A stretch of 64,000 nt of DNA, from contig JAXLXF010000016.1 of the NCBI GenBank assembly GCA_046328125.1, forward strand, positions 62,001-126,000. The letters are read 5' to 3'. Every line of letters starts with the position of its first letter. The stretch's first letter is position 1. A model generated the notes under the pieces. It saw only the letters and a program-made list of their open reading frames with translations. It was not told the origin of the DNA and searched no databases. A program made the translations under genes and the position numbers. Below, in pieces: positions 51,169 through 60,257 of the stretch. This DNA is from JADZEM01 sp046328125 (GTDB lineage: Bacteria; Chloroflexota; UBA6077; JACCZL01).

Positions 51169-52423
51169 CGACCGCGCACGCATCGCGCACCTGCTCAGGC
51201 GGGCCGGCTTCGGGCCGAGCGAGCAGGAGCTTGACGAGTACGCTCGGCTCGGATTCGACGGGGCCGTCAGCCGGCTCGTCAACTACGACGCCGTCCCGGA
51301 GACGCCGGACCGGGTCGCGCCGGAGGCCGTGGGGCTGCAAGTGTGGTGGCTGGACAAGATGGTCCACACCAGCCGTCCGCTCCAGGAGAAGATGACCCTC
51401 TTCTGGCACGGTCACCTGACTTCGGCGCTCAAGAAGGTCAAAGACCCGAACCTGCTGCTCATTCAGAACCAGTTGTTCCGAGCCAATGCGCTCGGCAGCT
51501 ACGGCGCCCTCCTGCGGGCCATCTCGCGAGACGGCGCGATGATCCGCTGGCTGGATCTCCAGACCAATCGGAAGGGCGCCCCGAACGAGAATTACGCCCG
51601 CGAGCTGATGGAGCTGTTCACCCTCGGCGTCGGCAATTACACCGAGGACGACGTGGACGAGGTCGCGCGCGCCTTCACTGGCTGGTCCGCCACCCTGGAC
51701 GGCGAGTATCTGTTTCGTCCGATGCAGCACGACTACGGGCAGAAGACGATCCTCGGGCAGACCGGCGCCTTCGACGGCGACGCCGTCAGCGACATGCTGG
51801 CCGCGCACCCGGTCACCGCGCGCTTCATGGCGAGCAAGCTGTTCCGGTTCTTCGCCTACCCCAACCCCGAGCCTGACGTCGTCGAGCGGCTGGCCGGCGT
51901 CTACCAGCAGAGCGGCGGCTCGATTGGCAGTGTGGTCGAGGCGATCCTGCGCTCGCCCGAATTCTCCTCCGAGCGCGCCTACCGGGCGCTCGTCAAGAGC
52001 CCGACCGAGCTGCTGGTCGGCGCGCTGCGGACGCTGGGCGCCGACGAGATCCCGCCCCAGGCCGTCGGGGCGATGCGCCTGCTTGGCCAGGAGCTGTTCA
52101 ATCCGCCGAACGTGGCTGGCTGGTTTGGCAACCGGGGCTGGATCAACGCCGCCACCTTGCTCACCCGCTTCAATGTGCTGGGGGCCGTGGCAACCCAGCT
52201 TGGCGGGCCGGTCCTCGGCGGCCAGCCCGTCACGACGCTACTCGACGGAGCGGCCACGGCGTCGGCGCGCGTCCAGCGGGTGCTCGACCTGCTGGTGGAC
52301 GGCGACGCCAGCCCCGACGAGCGCGCTGCGATCCAGGCGTACGCCGACCAGGCGCGCACGCCGGACCAGCTGCGCGGCCTGTTCCGCCTGACGATGGCCC
52401 TGCCAGCCTACCAACTGAACTAA
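51155..52423 (+). CDS. DUF1800-family protein
   Basis: 422 residues from ATG 51155 behind AAAGGAG. Characteristic stretches: RIAHLLRRAGFGPSEQELDE, KMTLFWHGHLTSA, NENYARELMELFTLGVGNYT, EDDVDEVARAFTGWS and PNVAGWFGNRGWINAATLL. The family is uncharacterised and nearly always paired with DUF1501, as here. Both may act at the cell surface. Confidence 0.92.
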   Translation: MALDNDRARIAHLLRRAGFGPSEQELDEYARLGFDGAVSRLVNYDAVPETPDRVAPEAVGLQVWWLDKMVHTSRPLQEKMTLFWHGHLTSALKKVKDPNLLLIQNQLFRANALGSYGALLRAISRDGAMIRWLDLQTNRKGAPNENYARELMELFTLGVGNYTEDDVDEVARAFTGWSATLDGEYLFRPMQHDYGQKTILGQTGAFDGDAVSDMLAAHPVTARFMASKLFRFFAYPNPEPDVVERLAGVYQQSGGSIGSVVEAILRSPEFSSERAYRALVKSPTELLVGALRTLGADEIPPQAVGAMRLLGQELFNPPNVAGWFGNRGWINAATLLTRFNVLGAVATQLGGPVLGGQPVTTLLDGAATASARVQRVLDLLVDGDASPDERAAIQAYADQARTPDQLRGLFRLTMALPAYQLN

Positions 52424-52458
52424 CGCCGGCCTATCAGCTCAACTAACAGAGGACACTC

Positions 52459-53763
52459 ATGCCACTCCAACGACGTGACTTCCTGAAGCGTGGGGCCGGG
52501 CTGGTGGCCGCCTCGATGGTCGTGCCGGCCTTCCTGGCCGAGACCGCCCGTGTGCTCGACCTCGGGCCGAAGGTCGCCGCCGCGCAGGCCGGGCTCGGCG
52601 TCCAGGCCGTGCCCGGCGCCTCGACGGTGGCCCAGGCTGCGCCAGCGGACGCCTCGCGCCGCATCCTGGTCGTCCTGCTGCTGGCTGGCGGCAACGACGG
52701 CATCAACACCCTGATCCCGTACGGCGACCCGCTCTACTACCAGGCTCGCCCCTCGCTGGCGATCCCGCGCGAGCAGGTGCTCCAACTGGACGACAAGGTC
52801 GGGCTGAGCCCGGCGCTGACCCGGCTCAAGGCACGCTACGACGCCGGCCAGGTCGCCGTCGTCCAGGGCGTCGGCTACCCGAATCCGAACCGCTCCCACT
52901 TCCGCGCGATGGACATCTGGCAGACCGCCGTCCCGGACCGCATCGAGCCGACCGGCTGGCTGGGCCGTTACCTCGACTCGTGCGCCTGTGGCACCGACAA
53001 GCATCTCGAAGGCGTCGTCATGGGGCCGGTGGTGCAGAAGTCGTTCTGGACCGAGCTGACGCTGGTGCCGGCCATCTCCAGTCTGGCGGCGTTCCAGTAC
53101 GCCAGCCCCCGCGCCAACCCGACCGCTCGCCAGTACGAGGCTGAGGCGCTGCGCCGGGCGCTCAGCCAGGCGCGCGGGCGGCCGGAGGAGGAGTTTCTGC
53201 GCCAGGCGACCCGGACCGCCCTCGACGACGCGGACACGATGGCGACCATCGCGCAGAGCTACCAGAGCCCTATCACCTATCCCCAGGCGCCGATCGGCGA
53301 GAGCCTGAAGACGATTGCCCAGGTCATCGCCGGCGACGTCGGCACCCGGGTCTTCTTCGCCACGCACGGCGGCTTCGACACCCACGCCAACCAGATCGGC
53401 CAGCAGCAGCGCCTCCTGACCGAGCTCGACGGTGCCGTCGAGGCGTTCATGCAGGACATGGAGCGGCTGGGGCGGCTGGACGACGTGATGGTGATGACGT
53501 TCTCGGAGTTCGGGCGGCGGGTCGCCGAGAACGCCAGCAACGGGACGGACCACGGCACCGCCGAGCCACTGTTCATCCTTGGCGGCAACGTACGGGCCGG
53601 GCTGCACGGCAGCTACCCGAGCCTGACCGACCTGGACCGTGGCGACCTGAAGTTCACGACCGACTTCCGCACCGTCTACAGCTCGGTGCTCCAGGGCTGG
53701 CTCGGCGTCCCGTCCGAACAGATCCTGGGCGGCAGCTTCGAGGCGCTGCCGCTGGTGGCGTGA
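52459..53763 (+). CDS. DUF1501-family TAT-exported protein
   Basis: 434 residues. RRDFLKRGAGLVAASMVVPA is a clear twin-arginine signal. The mature protein has VVLLLAGGNDGINTLIPYGD, PNPNRSHFRAMDIWQT, FFATHGGFDTHANQ and FSEFGRRVAENASNGTDHGT, the metal-binding set of the alkaline-phosphatase/sulfatase-like DUF1501 fold. Partner of DUF1800, 35 bp downstream of it. Substrate unknown. Confidence 0.93.
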   Translation: MPLQRRDFLKRGAGLVAASMVVPAFLAETARVLDLGPKVAAAQAGLGVQAVPGASTVAQAAPADASRRILVVLLLAGGNDGINTLIPYGDPLYYQARPSLAIPREQVLQLDDKVGLSPALTRLKARYDAGQVAVVQGVGYPNPNRSHFRAMDIWQTAVPDRIEPTGWLGRYLDSCACGTDKHLEGVVMGPVVQKSFWTELTLVPAISSLAAFQYASPRANPTARQYEAEALRRALSQARGRPEEEFLRQATRTALDDADTMATIAQSYQSPITYPQAPIGESLKTIAQVIAGDVGTRVFFATHGGFDTHANQIGQQQRLLTELDGAVEAFMQDMERLGRLDDVMVMTFSEFGRRVAENASNGTDHGTAEPLFILGGNVRAGLHGSYPSLTDLDRGDLKFTTDFRTVYSSVLQGWLGVPSEQILGGSFEALPLVA

Positions 53764-53813
53764 GCCCGCGTGCGGCTCCGCGCTCGCCTTCTGGCGCGGG
53801 GCCGCACGCGGGC
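53764..53813. terminator. Bidirectional terminator hairpin
   Basis: GCCCGCGTGCGGC (53764-53776) and GCCGCACGCGGGC (53801-53813) form a perfect 13-bp stem. The inner CCGCGC/GCGCGG extends it. It lies exactly between the converging DUF1501 and ABC transporter genes. Confidence 0.75.
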
Positions 53814-53820
53814 GCATCGG

Positions 53821-55638
53821 TCAGCTCGTCGGGACGGCTTCGGGGGCCACGGCCAGCAGCTCCAGGCGCGGCTGACCGTTCCGGGTGGCCCGGACCGTCG
53901 TGCCGGCCTCGGACGGCGCCAGCTCGATGGTGGCGTCCTGGAAGTCGGCGGCGGCCGGGCGGTGCGCGATGCTCACGATGGTGGCGTCGGCCAGGTGCTC
54001 GCGCAGCAGCTCGTAGACGCGCTGCTCGGTGGCGGCGTCCAGCGACGAGGTCGCCTCGTCCAGGAACAGCCAGTCCGGGCGGTGGAGCAGCGCTCTGGCT
54101 ACCGCCAGCCGCTGCTGCTCGCCGCCGCTCAGGGTCATGCTCCAGTTCTGGGCCTCGTCCAGGCGGCTGGCGAGCGGGTGGAGATTCACGGACCCCAGCG
54201 TCGAGCGGATCGCCGCCTCGTCGAACGTGTCGGTGGCGGCCGGGTAGCAGACCGCCGCCCGCAGCGTCCCGATCGGGATGTACGGCTTCTGGGGCAGGAA
54301 CAGCACCTTCGCCCCCGCCGGCAGCGCGATCTGGCCTTCGCCGAACGGCCAGATGCCGGCCGCGGCCCGGAAGAGGGTGCTCTTGCCGGAGCCAGTCGGC
54401 CCGGACACGAGCACCCGGTCGCCGCTCTCAACGGTGAACGCGGCGTCCGACACGATCTCGCGGCCGTCCGGCAGCGCCAGCGTCAGCCCCTCGGCGCGGA
54501 GGACCGGCTCGGCGTGGGCCAGGATCCGGATGCCGCGCTCCTCGACGCCGGCGGACTCGACCTGGGCGCCGATCCGCTCCAGCGCGTCGTGGAAGGTGAG
54601 CAAGCGGTCCACGCTCGCCTTCCAATCGGCCAGCCGGCCGTACGCGTTGATGAACCAGGAGAGGCTGTCCTCGACCCTGCCAAACGCCTGGCTGATCTGG
54701 AGCAGCACGCCGATGGTCAGCTCGCCGGCGAAGAAGCGCGGCGCGCTGACGATGAACGGGAAGACGACCGCCGTCTGGTTGTAGCCGACCGTGAAAAAGG
54801 TCAGGTTCTTGGTGTAGCGCATCAGCTGGCGCCAGTTGTCCTGGATCCTGCCGAACCGCTGCTGGAGATGCGCCTCCTCCGCGTGCTCGCCTCGGTAGAG
54901 CGCGACGCCTTCGGCGTTCTCGCGCAGGCGCACCAGGCTGAAGCGGAAGTCGGCCTCGAACCGTTCCTGCTGGAAGTTGATCCCGATCAGGCGCCGCCCG
55001 ACGATGTGGGTCAGGATGGTGCCGACGATGGCGTACACCAGGGCCATCCAGACCATGAAGCCGGGGATGGTCACGTCGGTCTCGCCGAGCGTGAACGAGA
55101 GCGGGCCGCCGATGTTCCAGAGGATCACCACGAACGACGCCAGCGTCACGGTCGCCGAGAGCATCCCGAGCGAGAAGCTCAGTGCGCCAGTCGTGAAGCT
55201 GCGCAGGTCTTCGGCGATCCGCTGGTCCGGGTTGTCGGTGCCCCGATTCTCCAGCTCCAGGCGGTAGTAGACCTGCCGGTCCAACCAGCGGTGGACGTAC
55301 CGGTGCGTCAGCCAGGTCCGCCAGCGCATCTCCAGCATCTGGGTCAGGTACAGCCGGAAGACAGCCACCAGGATGTTCGCGGTCGCCAGTCCGCAGAACA
55401 CGAGCAGCAGGTACTTGAACGACTCGAAGTCGCGCTGTTCGAGGGCGTTGTAGAACTGCCGATACCAGTCGTTGTACCGGACGCTGATGTAGACGCTGCT
55501 CAGCGTGAGCGTCACGATCGTGGCGAGCAAGCCGCCGGCGACGAGCCGCTGGTCGGAGCGAAAATAGGGCGTCGCCAGGGACCAGACTCGGCCCAGGAAG
55601 TGGAGGCCGGTGCGCAGCAGTCCGCGGCTCGATGGCAT
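53821..55638 (-). CDS. SbmA/BacA-like ABC transporter with fused ATPase (YddA/Rv1819c type)
   Basis: 605 residues from ATG 55638. Residues 1-340 are the SbmA/BacA-type membrane domain: LSSVYISVRYNDWYRQFYNA, MLEMRWRTWLTHRYVHRWLD, RGTDNPDQRIAEDLRSF, FRFSLVRLRENAEGVALYRG. The C-terminal ATPase has Walker A GPTGSGKS, signature LSGGEQQR, Walker B WLFLDEATSSLD and VSIAHR. Relatives move peptide antibiotics, vitamin B12 or very-long-chain acyl groups; direction and substrate cannot be judged here. It functions as a homodimer in relatives. Confidence 0.93.
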   Translation of the reverse strand: MPSSRGLLRTGLHFLGRVWSLATPYFRSDQRLVAGGLLATIVTLTLSSVYISVRYNDWYRQFYNALEQRDFESFKYLLLVFCGLATANILVAVFRLYLTQMLEMRWRTWLTHRYVHRWLDRQVYYRLELENRGTDNPDQRIAEDLRSFTTGALSFSLGMLSATVTLASFVVILWNIGGPLSFTLGETDVTIPGFMVWMALVYAIVGTILTHIVGRRLIGINFQQERFEADFRFSLVRLRENAEGVALYRGEHAEEAHLQQRFGRIQDNWRQLMRYTKNLTFFTVGYNQTAVVFPFIVSAPRFFAGELTIGVLLQISQAFGRVEDSLSWFINAYGRLADWKASVDRLLTFHDALERIGAQVESAGVEERGIRILAHAEPVLRAEGLTLALPDGREIVSDAAFTVESGDRVLVSGPTGSGKSTLFRAAAGIWPFGEGQIALPAGAKVLFLPQKPYIPIGTLRAAVCYPAATDTFDEAAIRSTLGSVNLHPLASRLDEAQNWSMTLSGGEQQRLAVARALLHRPDWLFLDEATSSLDAATEQRVYELLREHLADATIVSIAHRPAAADFQDATIELAPSEAGTTVRATRNGQPRLELLAVAPEAVPTS

Positions 55639-56041
55639 GGGAGTATCTCTTTCGGTGCCCGGAGAAGTCAGCAGCACGGACCGTCCACGCTTTGCGGCGA
55701 GATCGGCCCCTGGCTGCTCCAGGGGCCAGGCCGAATCGTCGGCTCGACGAGTGCAGTGTACCGAGTCAGATACGGCGTTGGATACAGGCTAGATCAGGGT
55801 TCGGTGAGCGTACCGTAAGAACGCTGTCGTCTGGCTCACGTCCCATCCGGGGCGGGCGTTCAGACGTACACTCCACAGAGGAAGATGGAGACGGCGATCA
55901 CCGTGCCGTCTCCGGTCGTCAGCGATTCGTAACACCTCGGCGCTATCCTGGGATGAGACCCGAGCCTGTCATCGCGACGGGGCACCTGCGTCCCGCCCCC
56001 GACACCACCTCCTGACACCTTTCGAGAGAGGATCACTCGGT

Positions 56042-56599
56042 ATGAGAGCTCCCCGGCTCCTCGCCGGCCTGCCAATTCTGGCTGCCGCGTCGCTCGTCGC
56101 CGTCGTGCTGCTGCTCGCGCCCTCGGCCCAGGCCGCCGCGCCCGCCGCCGACCGTCCAGCCTGGCACACACTGCCGCTGACGGACGCTCGGACCGGGCAG
56201 TCGTTCACCCTGGCCGACTTCGCGGGCAAGACGGTCTACCTGGAGCCGATGGCGACGTGGTGCACGAACTGTCGGCAGCAGATGGGCATCATCCGCGACC
56301 AGCTGCGGGGGCAGCTCGATCCGGACAAGGTGGTGCTGCTTGGCCTGAGCGTCGAGACCGACCTTGACCCCGCGACGCTGGCCCAGTACGTCGATGCGCA
56401 GGGGTTTGGCTGGACGTTCGCGGTGATGACGCCGGAGCTGTTGAAGGCGCTGGCGGACAGCTACGGCCTGACCATCACCACGCCGCCGGCGATCCCCCAT
56501 CTCGTGATCGCCCCGGACGGCGCCACCAGCGACCTGAAAACCGGCCTCCACACCGCCGACCAGCTGCTGCAAGAGCTGACGGTGGCCGGCGGCATGTGA
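56042..56599 (+). CDS. TlpA-like thioredoxin-domain protein, exported
   Basis: 185 residues. N-terminal signal/anchor (about 5-32), then a thioredoxin fold with WC74-T-N-C77 in YLEPMATWCTNCRQQMGI and a cis-Pro segment TPPAIPHLVI. GAGAGAGG lies before the start. Such proteins reduce or transfer disulfides outside the membrane. The CcdA-like gene 115 bp downstream is the natural electron source. Confidence 0.9.
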   Translation: MRAPRLLAGLPILAAASLVAVVLLLAPSAQAAAPAADRPAWHTLPLTDARTGQSFTLADFAGKTVYLEPMATWCTNCRQQMGIIRDQLRGQLDPDKVVLLGLSVETDLDPATLAQYVDAQGFGWTFAVMTPELLKALADSYGLTITTPPAIPHLVIAPDGATSDLKTGLHTADQLLQELTVAGGM

Positions 56600-56714
56600 C
56601 GCTCGCGCAGCCCCAACCGATAGTGTCAGTGGTGACGTGCACGTGCCCGTGGAGCGCGGCGATCTTCGCCGCTTCTTCGCCCGGGCTGCGTGGCACGACG
56701 ATGAGGACGCCCGA

Positions 56715-57407
56715 GTGAACCATCTCGCCGAGGCGTTCATCCTCGGCAACACGGCGATCCTGACGAACGTCTGCGTCCTGCCGCTCTACCCGAGCATGGT
56801 GGCCTACCTGGCGGCCGATTCGCTGGGCGACGGGGCGAGCGCGACCGATGGCCAGCGCCGGGCTGGCTGGGCGCGTGCGACGCTCGGGGTGCTGGTGCTG
56901 GCCGGCGTCCTGGCCATGATGCTGGCCGTCGGGCTGGCGCTGTTCCTGTTGCGGCGGACGTTCGGCACGATCCTGCCGTGGCTGCTGCCGCTGGTCTACG
57001 GCAGCGTCGTCGTGCTCGGGCTGGCGCTCCTGCTCGGGCGCAACCCGTTCGCCCGGCTGGCGAGCACGCAGGCGCCGGTCTTCCGCAACCCGTTCCTGAC
57101 CGCGTTCGCCTACGGGCTGCTGCTCGGCCCGATGACCCTACCGTGCGTCGGGCCGCTGGTGGTCAGCGCGTTCGTGCTGGGGGCGGGCAGCATCGGGTCG
57201 CTGGCGGACAGCCTGGGATACACGCTGGCGTTCGGGCTCGGGTTCGGCTGGCCGCTGGTGGCGCTGCCGCTGCTGGCCGCGCCGCTCCAGCGCCACCTGA
57301 CCCGCTGGCTGGCCGGCCGCTACGGCCTGCTGACCCGCGCCGCCGGTCTGCTGCTGGTCGGGATCGGCCTGTTCGGGATCTGGGCCGAGGTGCTGCCGTC
57401 GCTGTAG
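56715..57407 (+). CDS. CcdA/DsbD-type membrane thiol-electron transporter
   Basis: 230 residues from GTG 56715 (GAGGA upstream; an in-frame GTG at 56637 would add 26 unlike residues). Six helices. The two active cysteines are in LTNVCVLPLYPSMVAYLA and GPMTLPCVGPLVVSAFVLG, both flanked by prolines as in CcdA. It passes electrons from cytosolic thioredoxin to exported thiol proteins. The TlpA-like neighbour is the obvious acceptor. No cytochrome c biogenesis genes are nearby. Confidence 0.88.
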   Translation: MNHLAEAFILGNTAILTNVCVLPLYPSMVAYLAADSLGDGASATDGQRRAGWARATLGVLVLAGVLAMMLAVGLALFLLRRTFGTILPWLLPLVYGSVVVLGLALLLGRNPFARLASTQAPVFRNPFLTAFAYGLLLGPMTLPCVGPLVVSAFVLGAGSIGSLADSLGYTLAFGLGFGWPLVALPLLAAPLQRHLTRWLAGRYGLLTRAAGLLLVGIGLFGIWAEVLPSL

Positions 57408-57779
57408 GCCGCGTGTGACTCGGTGGCCCGGGTTGGGACCGCCTCAGCTGTTGCGCAGCACGCGGCCTCGCCAGGGGTGGTCCCGATGGGGCAATCCAGC
57501 GCATGTGCCGCGCAAAGAAGCTTCCCGGCGTCGGTGGGACGATCGTCATCGGCGCGCCTTGCCTTGTCACACTCTCGTTCCTACCTTGGCGAGCCTTTGA
57601 GTACTGATGCGTCAGGTTCTTGTGAGGAAGCGCGAGCAGAACCGTTTTAGGCATCCCGAACGCCGCGCGCCGATGGTTACGGCTTGTAGGGTCAGCCAGG
57701 GAAACCCGACCCTGCGGATATTGCCCGGCCTCCCGGCATTCTGGCAGAGGCTCGGCCAAAGGCCGACGGTGAACGTTTT
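57408..57779. other. Intergenic region with structured leader before the chemoreceptor gene
   Basis: 372 bp without a supported gene. The right half can fold into at least two hairpins: AGGGTC...GACCCT with inner GGG-AAA-CCC (57688-57713), and TCGGCC-AAA-GGCCGA (57752-57766), which ends 13 bases before the ATG. It does not match any riboswitch consensus I know. Confidence 0.5.
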
Positions 57780-59873
57780 ATGCAATGGCTCCATGACCGT
57801 GGAACGCTGTTCAAACTGGTGGGATCGTTCGGGGTCGTCTGCGTCATCATGGCCGCTGTCGGCTGGATGGGCTTCTCGACGGCTGGGGGCGTGAAAACGA
57901 ACCTCGATCAGGTTGGCACCAACAACGTGCCGACGGTTCTCGCCCTCGCGAAGACACAGGCCTCGATGCTTCGCGTTCAGCGCGACATCGCTCAAGCAGT
58001 GTTGACATCGGGCCAGCAGGAGACCGACACCTTCGTGGCCTCGGCCAGGGACCGGCTCTCCACCCTGGACACGTCCTGGGCAGCGTACAAGGCGTTGCCG
58101 ATGAGCGATGCCGAGAAGCAGATCGCACCACGGTTCGAGTCGACCTACAAGGACTGGCGGGCAGACGCAGAGGTGGCGCTGGCTCAGGCGAAGCTCAACA
58201 CTGACGTGAGCAACGCGGCCGCCGCCGACATCTTGCTGCACAAGGCGGCGTCACAAGCCACGGCGATGAACGCGGCGCTGGACGAGCTGGTCGCTCAGAA
58301 TGACGCACAGGTCGCAACGCAGCTGACGGAGTCCGACGCGGCCTTCGTGCAGTCCCAGATGCTGCTCGTCGGGATCATCGGCGCTGGCGTGCTCCTGGCC
58401 CTCGGTATCGGCGTCTTCGTCGCCCGAAGCCTGGCCAGCCCGCTCGAGGCGATGACGCTGGCGGCAAAGGGGCTCTCGGTCGGCGACATCGATCAGAAGA
58501 TCGACCTGAACCGCGGAGACGAAGTCGGCCAGACCGCCGCGGCGTTCCGTGAGATGATCGCCTACCAGCGCGAGATCTCCGCTGTGGCAGCCGCGATGGC
58601 GGACGGCGACCTCACGCAGTCGGTGCAGCCGAAGGGCGAGCGGGATGTCCTCGGCCTCGCCTTCCAGCAGATGGCGGCGAGCTTGCGCGAAGTCATCGGG
58701 CAGGTCAAAGAGTCGGCGGCCGGACTGGCTGGCACCTCGGATCAGCTCAGCCACGCGGCCGCGCAGACCAGCGGCGTGGTGCAGCAGGTGACTCAGGCCG
58801 TCCAGAACGTGGCGGCCGGCTCGCAGGACACCAGCCATTCGGCCCAGGCTTCAAACGCGGCTGTCGGCCAGCTCGGGCAGGCCATCGACGGCATCGCCAG
58901 GGGCGCGTCCGACCAGGCCCGCCGGGTGCAGGCGGTGTCGGCTACAGCCACGCAGATGGCGGCCGGTGTCGAGCAAGTTGCGAGCAACGCCCAGAGCGTG
59001 GCGGCGGCGTCGCAGCAGACGAAGGTCTCGGCCGAGTCTGGCGCCCGGGCCGTCCGGGAGACGGTCGACGGCATGACCGAGATCAAGCAGGTCGTCGCGA
59101 CGGCCGCCGGCAAGGTGCAGGAGCTCGGGAAGCTCGGCGAGAAGATCGGGGCGGTCGTCGAGACGATCGACGACATCGCGGAGCAGACCAACTTGCTGGC
59201 GCTCAACGCGGCCATTGAGGCGGCCCGAGCTGGCGAGCACGGGCGCGGGTTTGCCGTGGTCGCCGACGAGGTCCGCAAGCTGGCCGAGCGCTCCCAGCGC
59301 GAGACCAGGGCCATCGCGGACTTGATCCGGGAGGTCCAGGCCGGCACCAAGGACGCGGTCGGAGCAATGACGCAGGGCTCCGAGAAGGTCGAGCAAGGCG
59401 CGGCCAGGGCCGACGAGGCAGGCAAGGCGCTCGGCGAGATCCTGGCCGCTGTCGAGGCGACCGTCAGCCAGGTGAACGGGATCGCGACCGCGGCCCAGGA
59501 GATGGCCGGCGGGGCCCGTGGTGTCGTGGAGGACATGGGCAGCATCAGCGCGGTGGTCGAACAGAGCTCGGCCGCGACCGAGCAGATGGCAGCCCAGGCC
59601 GGACAGGTCAGGGCGTCTATCGAATCGATTGCGGCCGTCGCCGAGGAGAGCTCGGCGGCAACCGAGCAAGTCTCGGCCTCGGCCGAGGAGATGAGCGCCC
59701 AGGTCGAGGAGATGAGCGCCCAGGCGGAAGAGCTGGCGGCCACAGCCGAGCAGTTGAAGTCACTGGTGGCCCGTTTCCAGATCGAGAACACAACGAGCGC
59801 AGTGGTCGCTCGCCGTCGAGCCGCCGACTGGAGCCCGAGCCGCGCTCCATCGGCCGGGCTGCACGCGGTCTGA
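57780..59873 (+). CDS. Methyl-accepting chemotaxis protein
   Basis: 697 residues. Helix 1 (about 11-33), a four-helix-bundle sensor outside (about 34-195), helix 2 (about 197-220), HAMP (about 221-275), and a long signalling coil with the tip EQTNLLALNAAIEAARAGEH and GRGFAVVADEVRKLAERS. It senses small molecules and controls CheA. It has no C-terminal pentapeptide tether for CheR, and no che genes are in the window. The start has little ribosome binding site; a hairpin precedes it. Confidence 0.95.
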   Translation: MQWLHDRGTLFKLVGSFGVVCVIMAAVGWMGFSTAGGVKTNLDQVGTNNVPTVLALAKTQASMLRVQRDIAQAVLTSGQQETDTFVASARDRLSTLDTSWAAYKALPMSDAEKQIAPRFESTYKDWRADAEVALAQAKLNTDVSNAAAADILLHKAASQATAMNAALDELVAQNDAQVATQLTESDAAFVQSQMLLVGIIGAGVLLALGIGVFVARSLASPLEAMTLAAKGLSVGDIDQKIDLNRGDEVGQTAAAFREMIAYQREISAVAAAMADGDLTQSVQPKGERDVLGLAFQQMAASLREVIGQVKESAAGLAGTSDQLSHAAAQTSGVVQQVTQAVQNVAAGSQDTSHSAQASNAAVGQLGQAIDGIARGASDQARRVQAVSATATQMAAGVEQVASNAQSVAAASQQTKVSAESGARAVRETVDGMTEIKQVVATAAGKVQELGKLGEKIGAVVETIDDIAEQTNLLALNAAIEAARAGEHGRGFAVVADEVRKLAERSQRETRAIADLIREVQAGTKDAVGAMTQGSEKVEQGAARADEAGKALGEILAAVEATVSQVNGIATAAQEMAGGARGVVEDMGSISAVVEQSSAATEQMAAQAGQVRASIESIAAVAEESSAATEQVSASAEEMSAQVEEMSAQAEELAATAEQLKSLVARFQIENTTSAVVARRRAADWSPSRAPSAGLHAV

Positions 59874-60257
59874 GCGTAGGACGCGCCGGTTGCCGGTTGC
59901 AGCGGGGTCGGATCGCCAGGTATGGCGATCCGACCTCCCATTTCATGGCCCTGGTGCAAATCCCGACGACGTGTGCTGGCGAAGCACCATCAGCTGCTGG
60001 CCCCGGACGTGCCCGTCGCGACCGAGGACTGGGTAGCCAGCGTGCCCGTCACGAGTCCCGACTGACGAAGCACCTGCTACAGCGGGCCAGTTGAGACAGT
60101 GCGACAGCAATAGACCGGAGCCAGCTCGCGTCGGGTCTCCTCCTCGAAGGGGCCACCCGTCCCGCCTCGCAACGGCGCCACGTTTCCAGGTAAGGCGCCC
60201 CACCCTCAGAGCATGCTCTAGCCAGTAGCTCATGATGTCGAGAGAGTCGCGCAGGCT
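59874..60257. other. Intergenic region between chemoreceptor and histidine kinase genes
   Basis: 384 bp without a supported gene. It holds the terminator at 59906-59935. A promoter for the kinase gene is expected in the right half, but I see no convincing pair of boxes. Confidence 0.55.
59906..59935 (+). terminator. Terminator hairpin of the chemoreceptor gene
   Basis: GGTCGGATCGCCA (59906-59918), loop GGTA, TGGCGATCCGACC (59923-59935): a 13-bp perfect stem followed by TCCCATTT, 33 bp after the stop codon. Confidence 0.7.

Noticed and set aside
57661..57779. Possible c-di-GMP or other riboswitch before the chemoreceptor gene
   Set aside because: Hairpins are present, but the conserved bases of the GEMM motifs (such as GGGCAAACC with GGGACGCAAAGCC) and of the other classes I know are missing.
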